The notes beneath the pieces were generated by a model. It was not told the origin of the DNA and did no database searches. It worked only from the letters and a program-made list of their open reading frames with translations. Shown piece by piece: positions 23,731 to 35,471 of a stretch of DNA of 64,000 bases. Location of the stretch: contig NW_026705181.1 of NCBI RefSeq assembly GCF_029867415.1, forward strand, positions 248,001 to 312,000. The letters run 5' to 3'. This stretch comes from Vicia villosa (lineage: Eukaryota; Streptophyta; Magnoliopsida; Fabales; Fabaceae). Position 1 is the first letter of the stretch; the number at the start of each line of letters is the position of its first letter. Made by a program: the position numbers and the translations under genes.

Positions 23731-25025
23731 AACTGACATCTTAGTTTAAGTTGGTTTTTTACAGTTTATGTTACAAATGATGAATGGTCCTAAATGACAA
23801 ATACAGGGATTTCCATGTGTGAGCCGAATGTTGCTTAACAATGAATCTTATTGCGCCCACTGTGGAGAAGGGGATGAGATGTTTTTTTTTAATGTTTTGT
23901 CATACTTTTGTTTTCAGGGGCATAGTCAGGGAAAAAAAAGAAACTAATATATAATAATTTGTTGGACATCTACTTTAGTTTGTGTTATTATTATCAACCT
24001 ATTTGGATTTTAGTATTTTAACTTATTAAAACTTTCAAACTTGCCTTTTTAGTATTCCAATAAATTGATATTCGAAATCATAATGTTCAATATTTGATAA
24101 TTATGTTAATAAATAAAATAAGTATTCATGTATATGATCTAATTAATAAAATAAAATCAATAATTACATATTTCACCATTCATATTTGTACTTTTGAAAT
24201 TTTCAAAGTTACGATATTTTTCAATATTTTTGTTAGCACAGGTAAACCAAAAGTTTGGTTTTGTCTCTTCATCTATATTAAAAAAATGAAAACAAAATTA
24301 TTTTTAAAGTAATATATTGTAATTATTGTATTTTAGTATTTCAACAATAACTCTTTATATTCAAATTTCACAAACATTTATAGTCATCATTATTATTGTC
24401 ATTAATATTTAACCTAATTATCTTTTTTTTTTTAAAATAAAAACGAATTTTTTAATACATGTATTTCAATTAATATATTTTATTATTCCAACAATATTGT
24501 ATTATAAAAACATTTTTTTAATACATGTCTTCCAATTTATATATTTTATTATTCCAACAATATTGTATTTCAATTTTATTTATTTTTGTTGTTTGTTCCA
24601 ATGTTAACCACCGTTCTTGAAAAAGTCATTTAATTTTATAAATTAAAATAAGAAAATCAATATTAAAATATTTTTGAATTTATGTTTAAAATATAATGGA
24701 TTAATATTTCTTATCTAATATAATCATTACTACGATATTCTAAATATTTTTTTTATTTAATCTATAAAGTAACAATTGAAGTGTCTAATACTAATTATAG
24801 ATTTATTTCTTAATAGTAATTATAAATTTATTGATTAATAGCATTTATTTTATTTTACAGTTGAAAGAAATTTAAAGGTTAAAAGAAATGTTAAGCTATA
24901 ACTATTATTTATATCTATATGTGAACATTAATGTGATATTTTTTTTTACACCAATCACCTCTTTTACCGTAAAAGTATTCCAAGCATGTTTCATATCAAT
25001 TTTCCACGCATGCTTTCTCTTCCAA

Positions 25026-25986
25026 CAGGGGCGGATCCAGACGTCATATATTGGTGTGGCTAAATAAAAAAGAAAGTATAAACTAAAGAGAACAATAAAA
25101 CTATTTAAAATATTTATTTATACTTTAAAGATTACGGTAAAATTAATTTATTATAAAGAAAACCATTTATGTGAAATTGAAAATTTTGATTTTTTTAAAG
25201 GGTTTTATGATTCAACTTTAAAAAGTAGAAAACATCGATTTAGAAATCTAATTTTGAGTTCTTTTATTTGTTTTAAAATTTTTTATAACATTCTAAAAAT
25301 GTCAGCAAAATAATCTTTAAAAAATACACATTGGTTTAACATGAATGACTAAAATTACGTGCATAATAATTTTGTAAGGATCAAAACATGCAACTTTTTT
25401 AATAGGGACCGAAAATAAAATTTGATAATTTTATAGGGATAAAAAACATATTTAACTCATTTGAGTTTATATTTTGTACTATTTTATTGTGCGTGATGAC
25501 TATATTTAGAACTTGAATTTAAAGAGTGATATTTCAAAATTTCAAAATTTATAGGTGTCGTGATATTTTTTAGCGATCGAGTCATCCGGTTTTATCAGTT
25601 TAATATTTATATAGTTGTTATAAAGACCAGTTGAACGAGTTATCTATATTAATCTAGTGTATTCATGCGATTTGACCAGAGATTTAGTAGTTTGACTAAT
25701 GAACCAATGATCTAATATTTTCATCATTTTAATAACCGGTTCAGATTTTTAAATATTAGAGAAAAGTGAGGGAAATAATTACTGTGGGATAGAAATATGA
25801 GATAAAAGTGACTTAATAACATATAGTTTTATTAATTACTTTAATAAGTTTAAGTGTGTGTATATATAAAAAAAAAATTAATTATCTTAGTAATAAAACC
25901 TTAGTACATACTAGTATATAATATAAAAATAAAAAAAAATTGGTGTGGCTATAGCCACACCCTGCCCCAAGGTAAATCCGTCCATG
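25026..25986. mobile_element. Non-autonomous hAT-type element, 961 bp
   Basis: Direct repeat TCTTCCAA at 25018-25025 and 25987-25994 (8 bp). Termini CAGGGGCGGATCC and, reverse-complemented from the right, CATGGACGGATTT are imperfect inverted repeats. The subterminal phrase TTGGTGTGGCTA is also inverted at both ends, with TATAGCCACACC on the right. No transposase. It is nested in the Helitron. Confidence 0.82.
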
Positions 25987-28446
25987 TCTTCCAATGAGAA
26001 TATTTTAACTTTTTAGTTTTCCATCATTGGGAAATATCACGAATTTGAAATACCACCCATTCCAATTCCTTCTCTACATCTATACATTCATACTCCTAAC
26101 CAAATCTACCTAACACTTTTCTTTTTATATTATTCAGTAGCATTCTATCAAGCAGAAGGGTCTGTGTCTCTTTTCATCTTCCTTAACCCTATTTTTTTCT
26201 CCGGCTCCGCCGATTATACGGGACATAGGGATCCTTCTTCCTTCTTATAAGTTTTAAAACATAAATATAGGGATCCTTCTTCCTTCTTTTAAGTTTTCAA
26301 TCCTACATTTTCAATATATCCTTTACTTTTCCCCTAAATTATTTCATCCTTTCTGATTTGCAGGTATGATTTGTTCTCTAATTTTAACAATCATATATTT
26401 TTCAACTATCGTATTTTTTATTAGATTTTTGTATGTTCTACTTATCTTTTTCACTCTGATATGAAACAATCCCCCCTCCTCAAAGTTACCGAAAATTGCT
26501 CAAAATTGTCGCTGCCATCATTTTATTTTGATTTAGTTTTCTGCAGTCTGTTCCTTCTATGAAAATCCAAAAATTTTCTCCTTCATTTGTGTATTCTATG
26601 TTTTAAGATTTTTCTTTTTTTTTTGTAATAGTTTGTGTATTTTATATTTTGAGGTTTTTTTAAGGGTTTTTCTTCTCAATATGTTTTTATTTTGACAAAC
26701 AAAGTCATAAGTTTAACAGTTTGTTTTTAGGGAACAAAATAGAAATTTAACAATTTGATTTTGACAAAAAATCATTAAATAAACGTAAGAGAATACACAA
26801 ACTATTGTATCTTTTTAAATGTCTCTTGCTCCAATCTAAACCTTTTAATTACTTATAAACAAGGGAAAGAAAAAGGTGAAGATGGTGGGCACGAGGGATG
26901 GCATAAGAGAGACAGCAGCGCAGTGAATTTGTTTCCATTTGTTCTTATAGGGAAATTGGAGTTGCCTTATTATTTTATGGAATTAATATGGTTGTTATTG
27001 TAAGAATACATTTACTTTATTTGCTTCAAGTAGATTGTTAGAAGAAATTAGAATTGCTATTGCTTTTATAAGAATACATTTTATTCTGTTATAAATATAT
27101 GAATGTGTTGTAAGAATTTATTATTTCATGAAAATGATGGTTCTCTGATAATGGTTGCATAGCTTTTGGATGAGAATTGTTTCACGCCTGTGGCTTTATC
27201 TTTCACTTGGTTACTATTATGAGAATTGGTTTATTGTTCTTGGTGTATCAAAGCTATGTCAGTAATTTATTAGTACATTTAGTTTTATGAGAATTGATTT
27301 ATAGAAATGTATGGTTCTTATTGTACCAAATGTAGATATATTGTTTAGAGGTTTTTTTTTTTTATAGAAAATTATGAATCGATGGAATTGTTGTTTGAAA
27401 TTGTATTATGATTTTTTTTAATCATGAAAATAATGATTATTAATAAGAAAATTGATTTTTTTCCAAAAGAAAAGGGTGTGAAATTGATTATTTATTCATT
27501 CAACACAGATCTTATTCATAGCTTAACGGAAAATGCTTAGGGATATATTGTCTAATAAAGGGTCATATTTCTCTTTCTTCTAAAATAAATCATAATTAAT
27601 TATTACAATTAATATTGTGTATATGGCATAATTAATAGCCATCAATATATTAATCATGCCCACTCACTTAAATAGGGTTTATTAATTTGCGATTTTATTG
27701 TAATTTTGGACTATTGGTTTAGTCAATATTTTGAGTTTATACAAAACATCAGTTTCTAATGCTTCTATACTATACACGTTTCTATATCATTATCCTCTAA
27801 GAAAATGTAAAGTCCCTCTTTTACCATGGCGTAGACTTTTTCTGTTCTGTTTCTATTTTTAATATAGGAAATTGAAAAGTTTTCCATTATTTATTTTCCA
27901 CTATTTATACTCCTTCAAAATCTCATATTTGTCGAAGAAAGAGGGAATTTTTTTATTGGGCTTTTGATCTTTTATTTCCAATTTTTTATTAGACTTTTGA
28001 ATATATGGTCTATATATAATTTATGATTATTATTATTTAAAATTTTAAATATTATAAATAATCTTGATCTGTGTTTAATAAATTTTAAGATGTTACTTTA
28101 CATATATTTTTTTAAGTAATAAATATAATAACTATAATAAAATATATTAATTAAGTAAATCATTTGAAATTACAATTATATTATCGAAAAAAGTATGTTT
28201 TTATTTTTAATGGTTTTTAGAGGTTTCCATAATAACTACATTACTTCTATTTTTAATGGTTTTTATTTCCAAAGCATTTTATACTAAAGGTAACTCTACT
28301 CAACTTTTTGTGTTGGATAGATAAGAATTCACCTTTAAAAAATATTTGTATTAAATTATGTAATAAAGGATAATAATAATTATTAACATCATTTTGAAAT
28401 ATTTATATTTAAAAAATAACATCATAGTTTTTCTTATCTTTATATA

Positions 28447-28543
28447 TAATAATAATAATAATAGTAATAATAATAATAATAATAACAATATAACAACAAC
28501 AATAATAAAAATACTTTCTATAAAAAAATAAAATAATAATAAT

Positions 28544-28600
<57 letters not shown>

Positions 28601-28602
28601 TT
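28447..28602. repeat. (AAT)n microsatellite, interrupted
   Basis: Two long AAT/ATA runs (28447-28508 and 28531-28602) separated by a short AT-rich gap. Confidence 0.95.
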
Positions 28603-29660
28603 ATTAGTATTGTAAATGGTGAATATTTATAGAATTTATTTTATATATTTATTACATATTAAATATTATAAAAAATTCTTAATTTGGAGAAATTTGTATG
28701 TATTAAATTGATAAAAAAGATGGATAACACAATTTTCTTATGAAAAACTCAAATTTGTTATTATTTTTATTTAATTTATTTTATTATGTATTCAATATTT
28801 ATAAAAAAGATGGATAAATTCGTACTATATTTTTTGCATATATAAATTCATAATATATAAATTTTATATTCATATGAATTTTATACTCATATGATATCTT
28901 TTACAATTTACTTATCACATTGCATTTTATAAAAACTTTTTCTTTTAAATTTTTCAACAATGATTATTTGTTTAAAATTTGTCAGAGATTCCTTATAAAA
29001 TTTACCTGTGTTTAAATTTATTTTCTATTAGATGATAAAATTATATATTATCAATAGAATTAATAAATTTACAATATAGAAATTTTAAAAATTATAGCAT
29101 GCCCGACGGGCCTAACCTATTATTTTGACGGGCCGACAAAATATTTACTTAAATTGAACAAATATAGAGATCATATATTAATGAATTCTGAATTACTATA
29201 GCATATAACTTATAAATTACTACACAAATTTAACAAACATAATCAAATTGTGTTATCCATCTTTTTTTGGTGTATATTTTTTTTTTATTTTACATTAAAT
29301 CTAATCAAATTATTAAACCAATATATTTTTTTGTTGTATAATATATTTTATTTTATAATATTGATAGAAATTGTAAAATTAAAATTATAAACAATTATAA
29401 AAATTATTGGCATGCCCGACGGACCAAACTTTTTTTCCCACCATATATTTGGTTTAATAGCAATTACCCAATCTATCTATATCCTAACAACTACTACAAC
29501 TTAATAAATTAAATTAATATTTATATGACAATTAATATTGATTTTTTTCTGTTAATTCGTATAAATTAAAATACATTTTTTAACCATAACCATATTATAT
29601 TTATTTAATATTTATACCAACTTTACGTGACCCGTGCGGACGCACGGGTCCTTTACTAGT

Positions 29661-29880
29661 TCAAATAAGAAAAATACACAAATGATCAGCATTGAATCAG
29701 TTTCAAGCCAAATATTTCTCTAATTATTCCTATTAACATATTCAATAGCAAGCATGACTCCATACAATTGAGCTCGAAAGGAGATGTAAACTTCAATCTT
29801 AGCTAAGAAAGCTCTCAAGAATGTTCCTAAATTATCCATAAATATGCCACCACAAATTGATATTCCAGGATTTCCTCTTA
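29661..29880 (-). pseudogene. LINE RNase H (RVT_3) fragment
   Basis: Reading the minus strand from about 29880 gives RGNPGISICGGIFMDN, then FRAQLYGVMLAIEYVN, a stop, and IWLETDSM. This is the order and spacing of the RNase H domain that plant non-LTR elements and related host proteins carry (PF13456 type). It is cut on one side by the Helitron end and on the other by the inverted LTR pair. Confidence 0.72.
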
Positions 29881-29883
29881 AAG

Positions 29884-30630
29884 CTGATAGATTTAATTGA
29901 ATCGCGTAGACACAAATTATAGCATACTATTATATCATAGAAAAATCAAGAATAATTAGAACAGTGTACCTAGTATACCTGATAAGATTGATGAGATTGC
30001 GGTTGAGGGGAGAGATCTCTCATTGGACTTAACTGAAATGTCCAACCCATCACGGTCCATTCAGGCACAAAGTCTAATTAAACAATTCATCAATAAAGAC
30101 CATAATTTATATTAATAATAATTTATAATAATTGATTAATGATAATCCATAATTGATTAATTAAATAATTAATCCAACATTTTTTAATTAATCAATTATG
30201 AATTATCATTAATCAATTATTATAATCTTTTTTTGGTAGCAATTATTATAAATTATTATTAATATAGATTATGGTCTATTATTGTTAAGCACTTATTGAT
30301 GAATTATTTAATTGGGCTTTTGTGTCTGAATGGACCGTGATGGGTTGGACCATTCAGTTAAGCTCAATGAGAGGTCCTTGCCCTCAGCCGTTTAGTTATT
30401 TAAGCGTTGCCCTATTAAACAATTAATATTACACTGTAAAAAACCTTAGACAACAATGAGGATAGTAATACTCTCATACTCATTCTCTCTAACGGTGTCT
30501 CAATTCAAAAGATCTCTCAATCCTAAATTAAAGGTACACTGTTCTAATTATTCTTGATCATTCTATAATATTATAATATGCTAGAATTTATATATATAGA
30601 TTCAATTAAATCTATCCATTGGTATCAGAC
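29884..30630. repeat. Two LTR-like repeats in head-to-head inversion
   Basis: Left arm about 29884-30177, right arm about 30180-30630, reverse-complementary. Shared blocks include GTACACTGTTCTAATTATTC, TGAATGGACCGTGATGGGTT and GATTCAATTAAATCTATC. The right arm ends before TTGGTATCAGACCAGG, which resembles the Met-tRNA primer site of copia LTRs, and contains about 120 bp that the left arm lacks. The centre is an AT-rich palindrome (ATTGATTAATGATAAT type). Confidence 0.75.
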
Positions 30631-31029
30631 CAGGTTAGATACATATTTCAGCTATTATTAAATTCTAAATTTTTGGCTATGGTTGATTTCTAATTTATAT
30701 GACCCGATAGTTGGTATGTGTTATTTGTATTATTGTGATATGTAAATAAATAAACATATCCTTGATTATGATCATGAGTTCATATACACGAGGGTATATA
30801 TTATGTTGTATTTTGTAAATAATGCTGAATGATATTGTTTTCATATTTTCCTTGAATCACAGCAATTTTTTCGATCTAAAATTCCTATACTTTTGTGAGG
30901 GAATTACAGTCTTTTATGAGAATTAGTCTTCGCCCCTGGGTCATCTTTCACTTCAAAGAATGCCACATAAGAGAGCATGTGATAAAAAATGGCTAACCCT
31001 ATTATGAGATTATAATCACTATACCAAAT

Positions 31030-31385
31030 TTGTCTTTTAGCAGCACCTCTACTAAAGCGCTTTTAGTAAAAAGCGCTGGTATAGGTTGCGCTAAAAACAA
31101 AATAAAAAAACACGCTAAAAAAGCGCTCTTAAAGGTGGGGGGTTACGAAAGCGCTTTCAAAAAGCGCTCTTATAGGCTGGGGTACGAAAGCGCTTTCAAA
31201 AAGCGCTCTTATAGTGGGGGGCTACGAAAGCGCTTTCTGAAAGCGCTCTTATAGGGGGCTTATGAAAGCGCTTTCAAAAGCGCTCTTATAGGGGGTGGGG
31301 TACAAGAGCGCTTTTATCCTAAAAAGCGCTGGTATAGCCTTAGTTACGAAAGCGCTTTTCAAAAGCGCTGTCATACCCTTTTTAA
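31030..31385. repeat. Left subterminal AGCGCT array of CACTA
   Basis: I count 15 AGCGCT hexamers in about 340 bp, usually as AAAGCGCTTT or AAAAAGCGCT in alternating orientation spaced 15-30 bp, with GGGG(T/C)TA spacers. Such arrays are the transposase-binding regions in characterised En/Spm elements; binding here is inferred. Confidence 0.85.
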
Positions 31386-31639
31386 AATTAAAATTTTTAA
31401 AAACAAATTATACTAAACGCGCTTCATCGTTTCCAAATCCCTAATTTCTTCATTGCTGCCCACAGAAAACTGAAACCCAGAAAACTCAGAAAACTCGCTT
31501 CATCGTTTCCAAATCCCTCATTTCTTCATCGTTTCCATCCCTCATTTCTTCATTTCTTCATCGTTTCCATCGTTTTCATCTGAAACTCAGAAAGCTCACC
31601 ATCTCATAAAATCGTGAGCCACCATTCTCCGTTCTCAAT

Positions 31640-31745
31640 CGTCTTCTTCTCATCGTCTTCTGCTCTTTGCTTGTTCTTATCGTCTTCTGCTCTTTGCTTG
31701 TTCTCATCGTCTTCTGCTCTTTGCTTGTTCTCATCGTCTTCTTCT
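31640..31745. repeat. 27-bp tandem repeats in CACTA leader
   Basis: Three to four copies of a unit containing CATCGTCTTCTGCTCTTTGC followed by TTGTTCT. It lies between the subterminal array and the transposase gene, probably in transcribed leader sequence. Confidence 0.8.
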
Positions 31746-32290
31746 CAACGGCACTGCTCGTCGCTTGTTCAACTCTGGGCTTTTGTTCAAATTATTCGAG
31801 AGACACATACAGGTAAAGGTTCTTTCTCTGAGATACATTCAATTTACCTACTCTGTGGTTTAGACTATTTAGGAGTTTTAGAATGCATATATTTTCCCTA
31901 CTTAGCTCCTAGTATGTAGTTTAAGTAGTTTAAGTTTTGAAAATGCATACACACTTGAAGTAAGTAGTTTAAGTTATGTATGCTCCATGTGACTGATTTA
32001 GTTGCCAATGATTGTTATGCAAGATGGAGAAAACGTATATTGCAATGCTTTTCATGAATTCTGTGTCTATGTCTTTCTTCTTCTATACTGTTTGTTCTTA
32101 AGTCCAACGTGTGAAGTGTTTGGTAATAAAGTGTAAAGTTGGAAAGTTTGTATTAAGGGAAAGAAAGACTGAAATCTCTAATGTCTAAATTAAGAAATCC
32201 TAGTATGTATCAGTGCTTCGTAAAACATCCCTTACCCACAATTCTTCTTTTATTATTCTTAAGTAAATTTTGCTGTTACCAAAATCCCAC

Positions 32291-32504
32291 GTTTTTGTTT
32301 GATTAAAGATACCCAATTCAACCCTCTTTTCTTTCATTAGAATTCCGGTAAAGCTAACTACTATAACATAAAGAACTTGGCAGTTGTATTTCTAACCTTA
32401 CTTTAGAGCACGCCTTCAATTCTCATGTTTTTGTTTGATTAAAGATACCCAATTCAACCCTCTTTTCTTTCATTAGAATTCCGGTAAAGCTAACTACTAT
32501 AACA
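32291..32504. repeat. 78-bp direct duplication in CACTA leader
   Basis: Copies at 32291-32368 and 32427-32504 are nearly identical (from GTTTTTGTTTGATTAAAGAT to TAACTACTATAACA). Further local duplications follow: AATATTCCGACATGTGGAAT-type blocks near 32898 and 32980, and GGGGTTACTTGTGAAGAGTG near 32670 and 33071. Confidence 0.85.
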
Positions 32505-33125
32505 TTTTTTGTTTGAAAATTGTGTTAGTTTGTGAGTTTACTTGAATTTGAATGCATTTGACATAATGATACAATGCTGATTTTTTTAAGCTATGGATTA
32601 TGACCTAATTTTTATATTCTTCAATTAAGTTTTTTATTTTATATTTTTTAGGAATATCTTTGCTAGATAGGGGTTACTTGTGAAGAGTGAAAGTTTGATC
32701 TCATTCAAGAAGTTGCTTTCTACTATACAGGTAATTAATTGTTCTCTCTCGCCAAAGTAATATGTTGCGTTTTATTGCTTCTGATTCATTCCGTGTATCC
32801 TTTGCGTTTTGACAGAAACGCATTATACCGTTATGTTCCTTAATAATTAGTTGTTTTTGTTTAGCTTAATTAATTAAGACATGAGTGTAATACTCATTAT
32901 TCCGACATGTGGAATATTCTCTGATTTTTAAGTGATGAACTTACTAACTTTGTAACTTTTAGATTATATTAAGTAATACTCAATATTCCGACATGTGGAA
33001 TATTCTTGATGTCAATTTCGTTAATCGTTAAGTGATGAACTTACTAACTTTGTGAATTGAAATCGCCATAGGGGTTACTTGTGAAGAGTGAAAGTTTGAC
33101 CGTTTTTGTTTAGCTTAATTAAGAC

Positions 33126-35471
33126 ATGGATAAGACATGGATGAATTCAAACCGATTGTCGAAAGAGTACGAGAAAGGGGTATGGAAATTCGTTGAGTTT
33201 GCGGTTGCGCACTCCGAAGACCCGCTTCGAATGCCGTGTCCTTGCTTGGGTTGCTGTTATGGGGGTAAGGTTGACGGGAATAAGTTGGCATCCCATTTAC
33301 TACGGTTTGGAATTGATAGAAGTTATACATGTTGGACAATGCATGGTGAGAAAAGTAACGGGAATGCTGAGTCGAGTTGTAATAGGAAGTATGCTTCAAA
33401 CGACGATTGCACAGACACATACGATTGCGATCGAGTCGAAGAGATTGCAGAAGCGCTTGAAGAAGATCTTGCGGATTGTCCCAAAATGTTTGAGAGGTTG
33501 GTAAGCGATGCAGAGAAACCGTTGTATGATGGTTGTTCAAAATTCACAAGATTGTCTGCGGTGTTAAAGTTGTACAACTTAAAGGCGGACAATGGATGGT
33601 CGGATAAAAGTTTCACAGAGTTATTAGCCCTTATGAAAGATATGCTACCAGAGGATAATGTTCTTCCCAATCGAACGTATGAAGCCAAAAAGATGTTGTC
33701 CTCTATTGGCATGAGCTATGATAAGATACATGCATGTCCAAACGATTGCGTTTTGTTTCGAAACGAGTATGCAGCGTTGAATGAGTGTCCTAAATGTGGT
33801 GCCCCTCGATATAAGAAAAAGTTGTCTCCTGCTAAAGTCTTATGGTATTTTCCTATAATTCCGAGATTTAGACGCATGTATCGTAGTGAGACCGATTCAA
33901 GACACTTGACTTGGCATGCAGATGAAAGAATTATTGATGGAAAGTTGCGACATCCGGCAGACTCACCACAATGGATGAAAGTTGATACTGATTATCCTGA
34001 ATTTGGAAAAGAAGCAAGAAACCTTCGGTTGTCATTGTCTACTGATGGAATGAACCCGCATGGTATTCAAAGTATCTCGCATAGTACATGGCCTGTGATT
34101 CTTATGATCTATAACCTACCTCCGTGGCTATGTATGAAGCGTAAGTACATGATGTTATCTATGCTAATTTTTGGGCCTAAACAACCAGGGAATGACATAG
34201 ACGTATACTTGGCACCCTTAATCGAAGATTTAAAGTTTTTGTGGGAGAACGGTGTGGAGGTTTACGATGGGTATAGGAAGGAAAGTTTCAACTTGAGGGC
34301 GATGTTGTTTGGAACAATTAATGATTTTCCAGCATACGGAAATCTATCCGGGTACAGCAATAAAGGTCAAAAGGCGTGTCCCGTTTGTGAAGATGAAACC
34401 GATACGACACGATTGGAGCTTTGTCAGAAGAATGTCTTTCTCGGCCATCGTAGATTCTTAAATTCTAATCATCACTACCGTGGGTGGAGAAAAGCATTCA
34501 ACGGAAAGGCCGAACATGGTACAGCCCCGCCTTTTTTGTCAGGTGATCAAATTTTTGAAAAGGTGAAAGATGTGAGCACTCAGTTTGGCAAGCCTTTTGC
34601 ACATTCACTTGTCAAGGGTGGGTGGAAGAAGAAGTCAATTTTTTTTGAACTTCCATATTGGAAGTCGTTGTACGTAAGACATTTCCTGGATGTTATGCAT
34701 ATTGAAAAAAATGTATTTGACAGCGTCATAGGTACGTTACTCAATATACAAGGAAAGTCTAAGGATGGCCTCAACATAAGGAAGGACATGGTAAACATGG
34801 GAATGAGAACTGAATTGGGACCCGTGACAAAAGGAAGACGAACATATCTGCCACCTGCTGTTTACACTTTATCTAGAAAGGAGAAGAAAACATTGTGTAA
34901 GTTCCTCAGTGAAGTTAAAGTTCCAGAAGGCTACTCTTCAGATATTAGAAGACTTGTGTCCATGAAAGACATCAAGTTAAAGAGTTTGAAGACGCATGAT
35001 TGCCATGTTATAATGGAACACTTTTTACCAATAGGTATACGTTCTATTCTGCCAGAAAAAGTAAGAAGCACAATAACTAAGCTGTGTTTCTTCTTCAGGT
35101 CAATTTGCAGTAAGGTGGTCGATCCCGCGATCTTACCAACATTGCAAAAAGAGATAGTTGTTACTTTATGTGATCTTGAAATGTATTTTCCTCCCTCGTT
35201 TTTTGACATAATGGTTCATCTAGTCGTTCATCTTGTGAAAGAGACACAATTGTGCGGACCAGCTTATATGAGATGGATGTACCCTGCTGAACGTTATATG
35301 AAAATATTAAAAGGGTACGTGAAAAACAAAAGTCGACCGGAGGGCTGTATTGCCGAACGATACGTTGTTGAAGAAGCGGTTGAGTTTTGTACTGAATATC
35401 TGTCAAATGTTCAATCAATTGGACTCCCCAAATCTCATATTGTCGAAAAAAAAAAGAAGGAAAAAGGCTAA
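33126..35471 (+). pseudogene. CACTA transposase TNP2-type, first reading frame
   Basis: 781 codons from ATG 33126. Residues ~4-75 form a transposase-associated domain (WMNSNRLSKEYEKGV, then cysteine-rich CPCLGCC). Residues ~210-225 hold a CPKCG knuckle. Residues ~260-480 are the Transposase_21 core with STDGMNPHG, DFPAYGNLSGYSNKGQKACP and GHRRFL, and LDVMHIEKNV follows at ~515-540. Residues ~635-755 match DUF4218 (YFPPSFFDIMVHLVVHL, MYPAERYMK). The frame closes at 35469-35471 just after a run of ten A (35446-35455). The rest of the protein is open in the -1 frame, so either the copy is broken by one indel or the two frames are joined by slippage. The product would cut and join the element ends. 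Confidence 0.88.

Larger units (their letters stand above)
22334..29659 (+). mobile_element. Probable non-autonomous Helitron
   Basis: The right end is convincing: a perfect 10-bp stem GACCCGTGCG/CGCACGGGTC with a 2-base loop at 29629-29650, then CTTTACTAG and a host T at 29660. A hairpin plus CTRR followed by T is the Helitron 3' terminus. The left end is inferred: A|TCTATTTTAATATATAAAAATG at 22334 has the A|TC start expected, but other TC positions are possible. No Rep/helicase gene is present. Inside are spliced-looking non-coding fragments, a 25-bp minisatellite, a hAT-type element and (AAT)n tracts. GCATGCCCGACGG recurs at about 29098 and 29411. Confidence 0.55.

Noticed and set aside
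31030..31254. Open frame of 74 codons with repeated ESAFKKRSY
   Set aside because: It is the translation of the CACTA AGCGCT subterminal array, not a gene.
31614..31919. 101-codon frame rich in SSSALCLF
   Set aside because: It is produced by the 27-bp tandem repeats of the CACTA leader. Repetitive, with no homology.
33115..33712. Antisense frames of 129-141 codons
   Set aside because: Shadows of the TNP2-type transposase in other frames.
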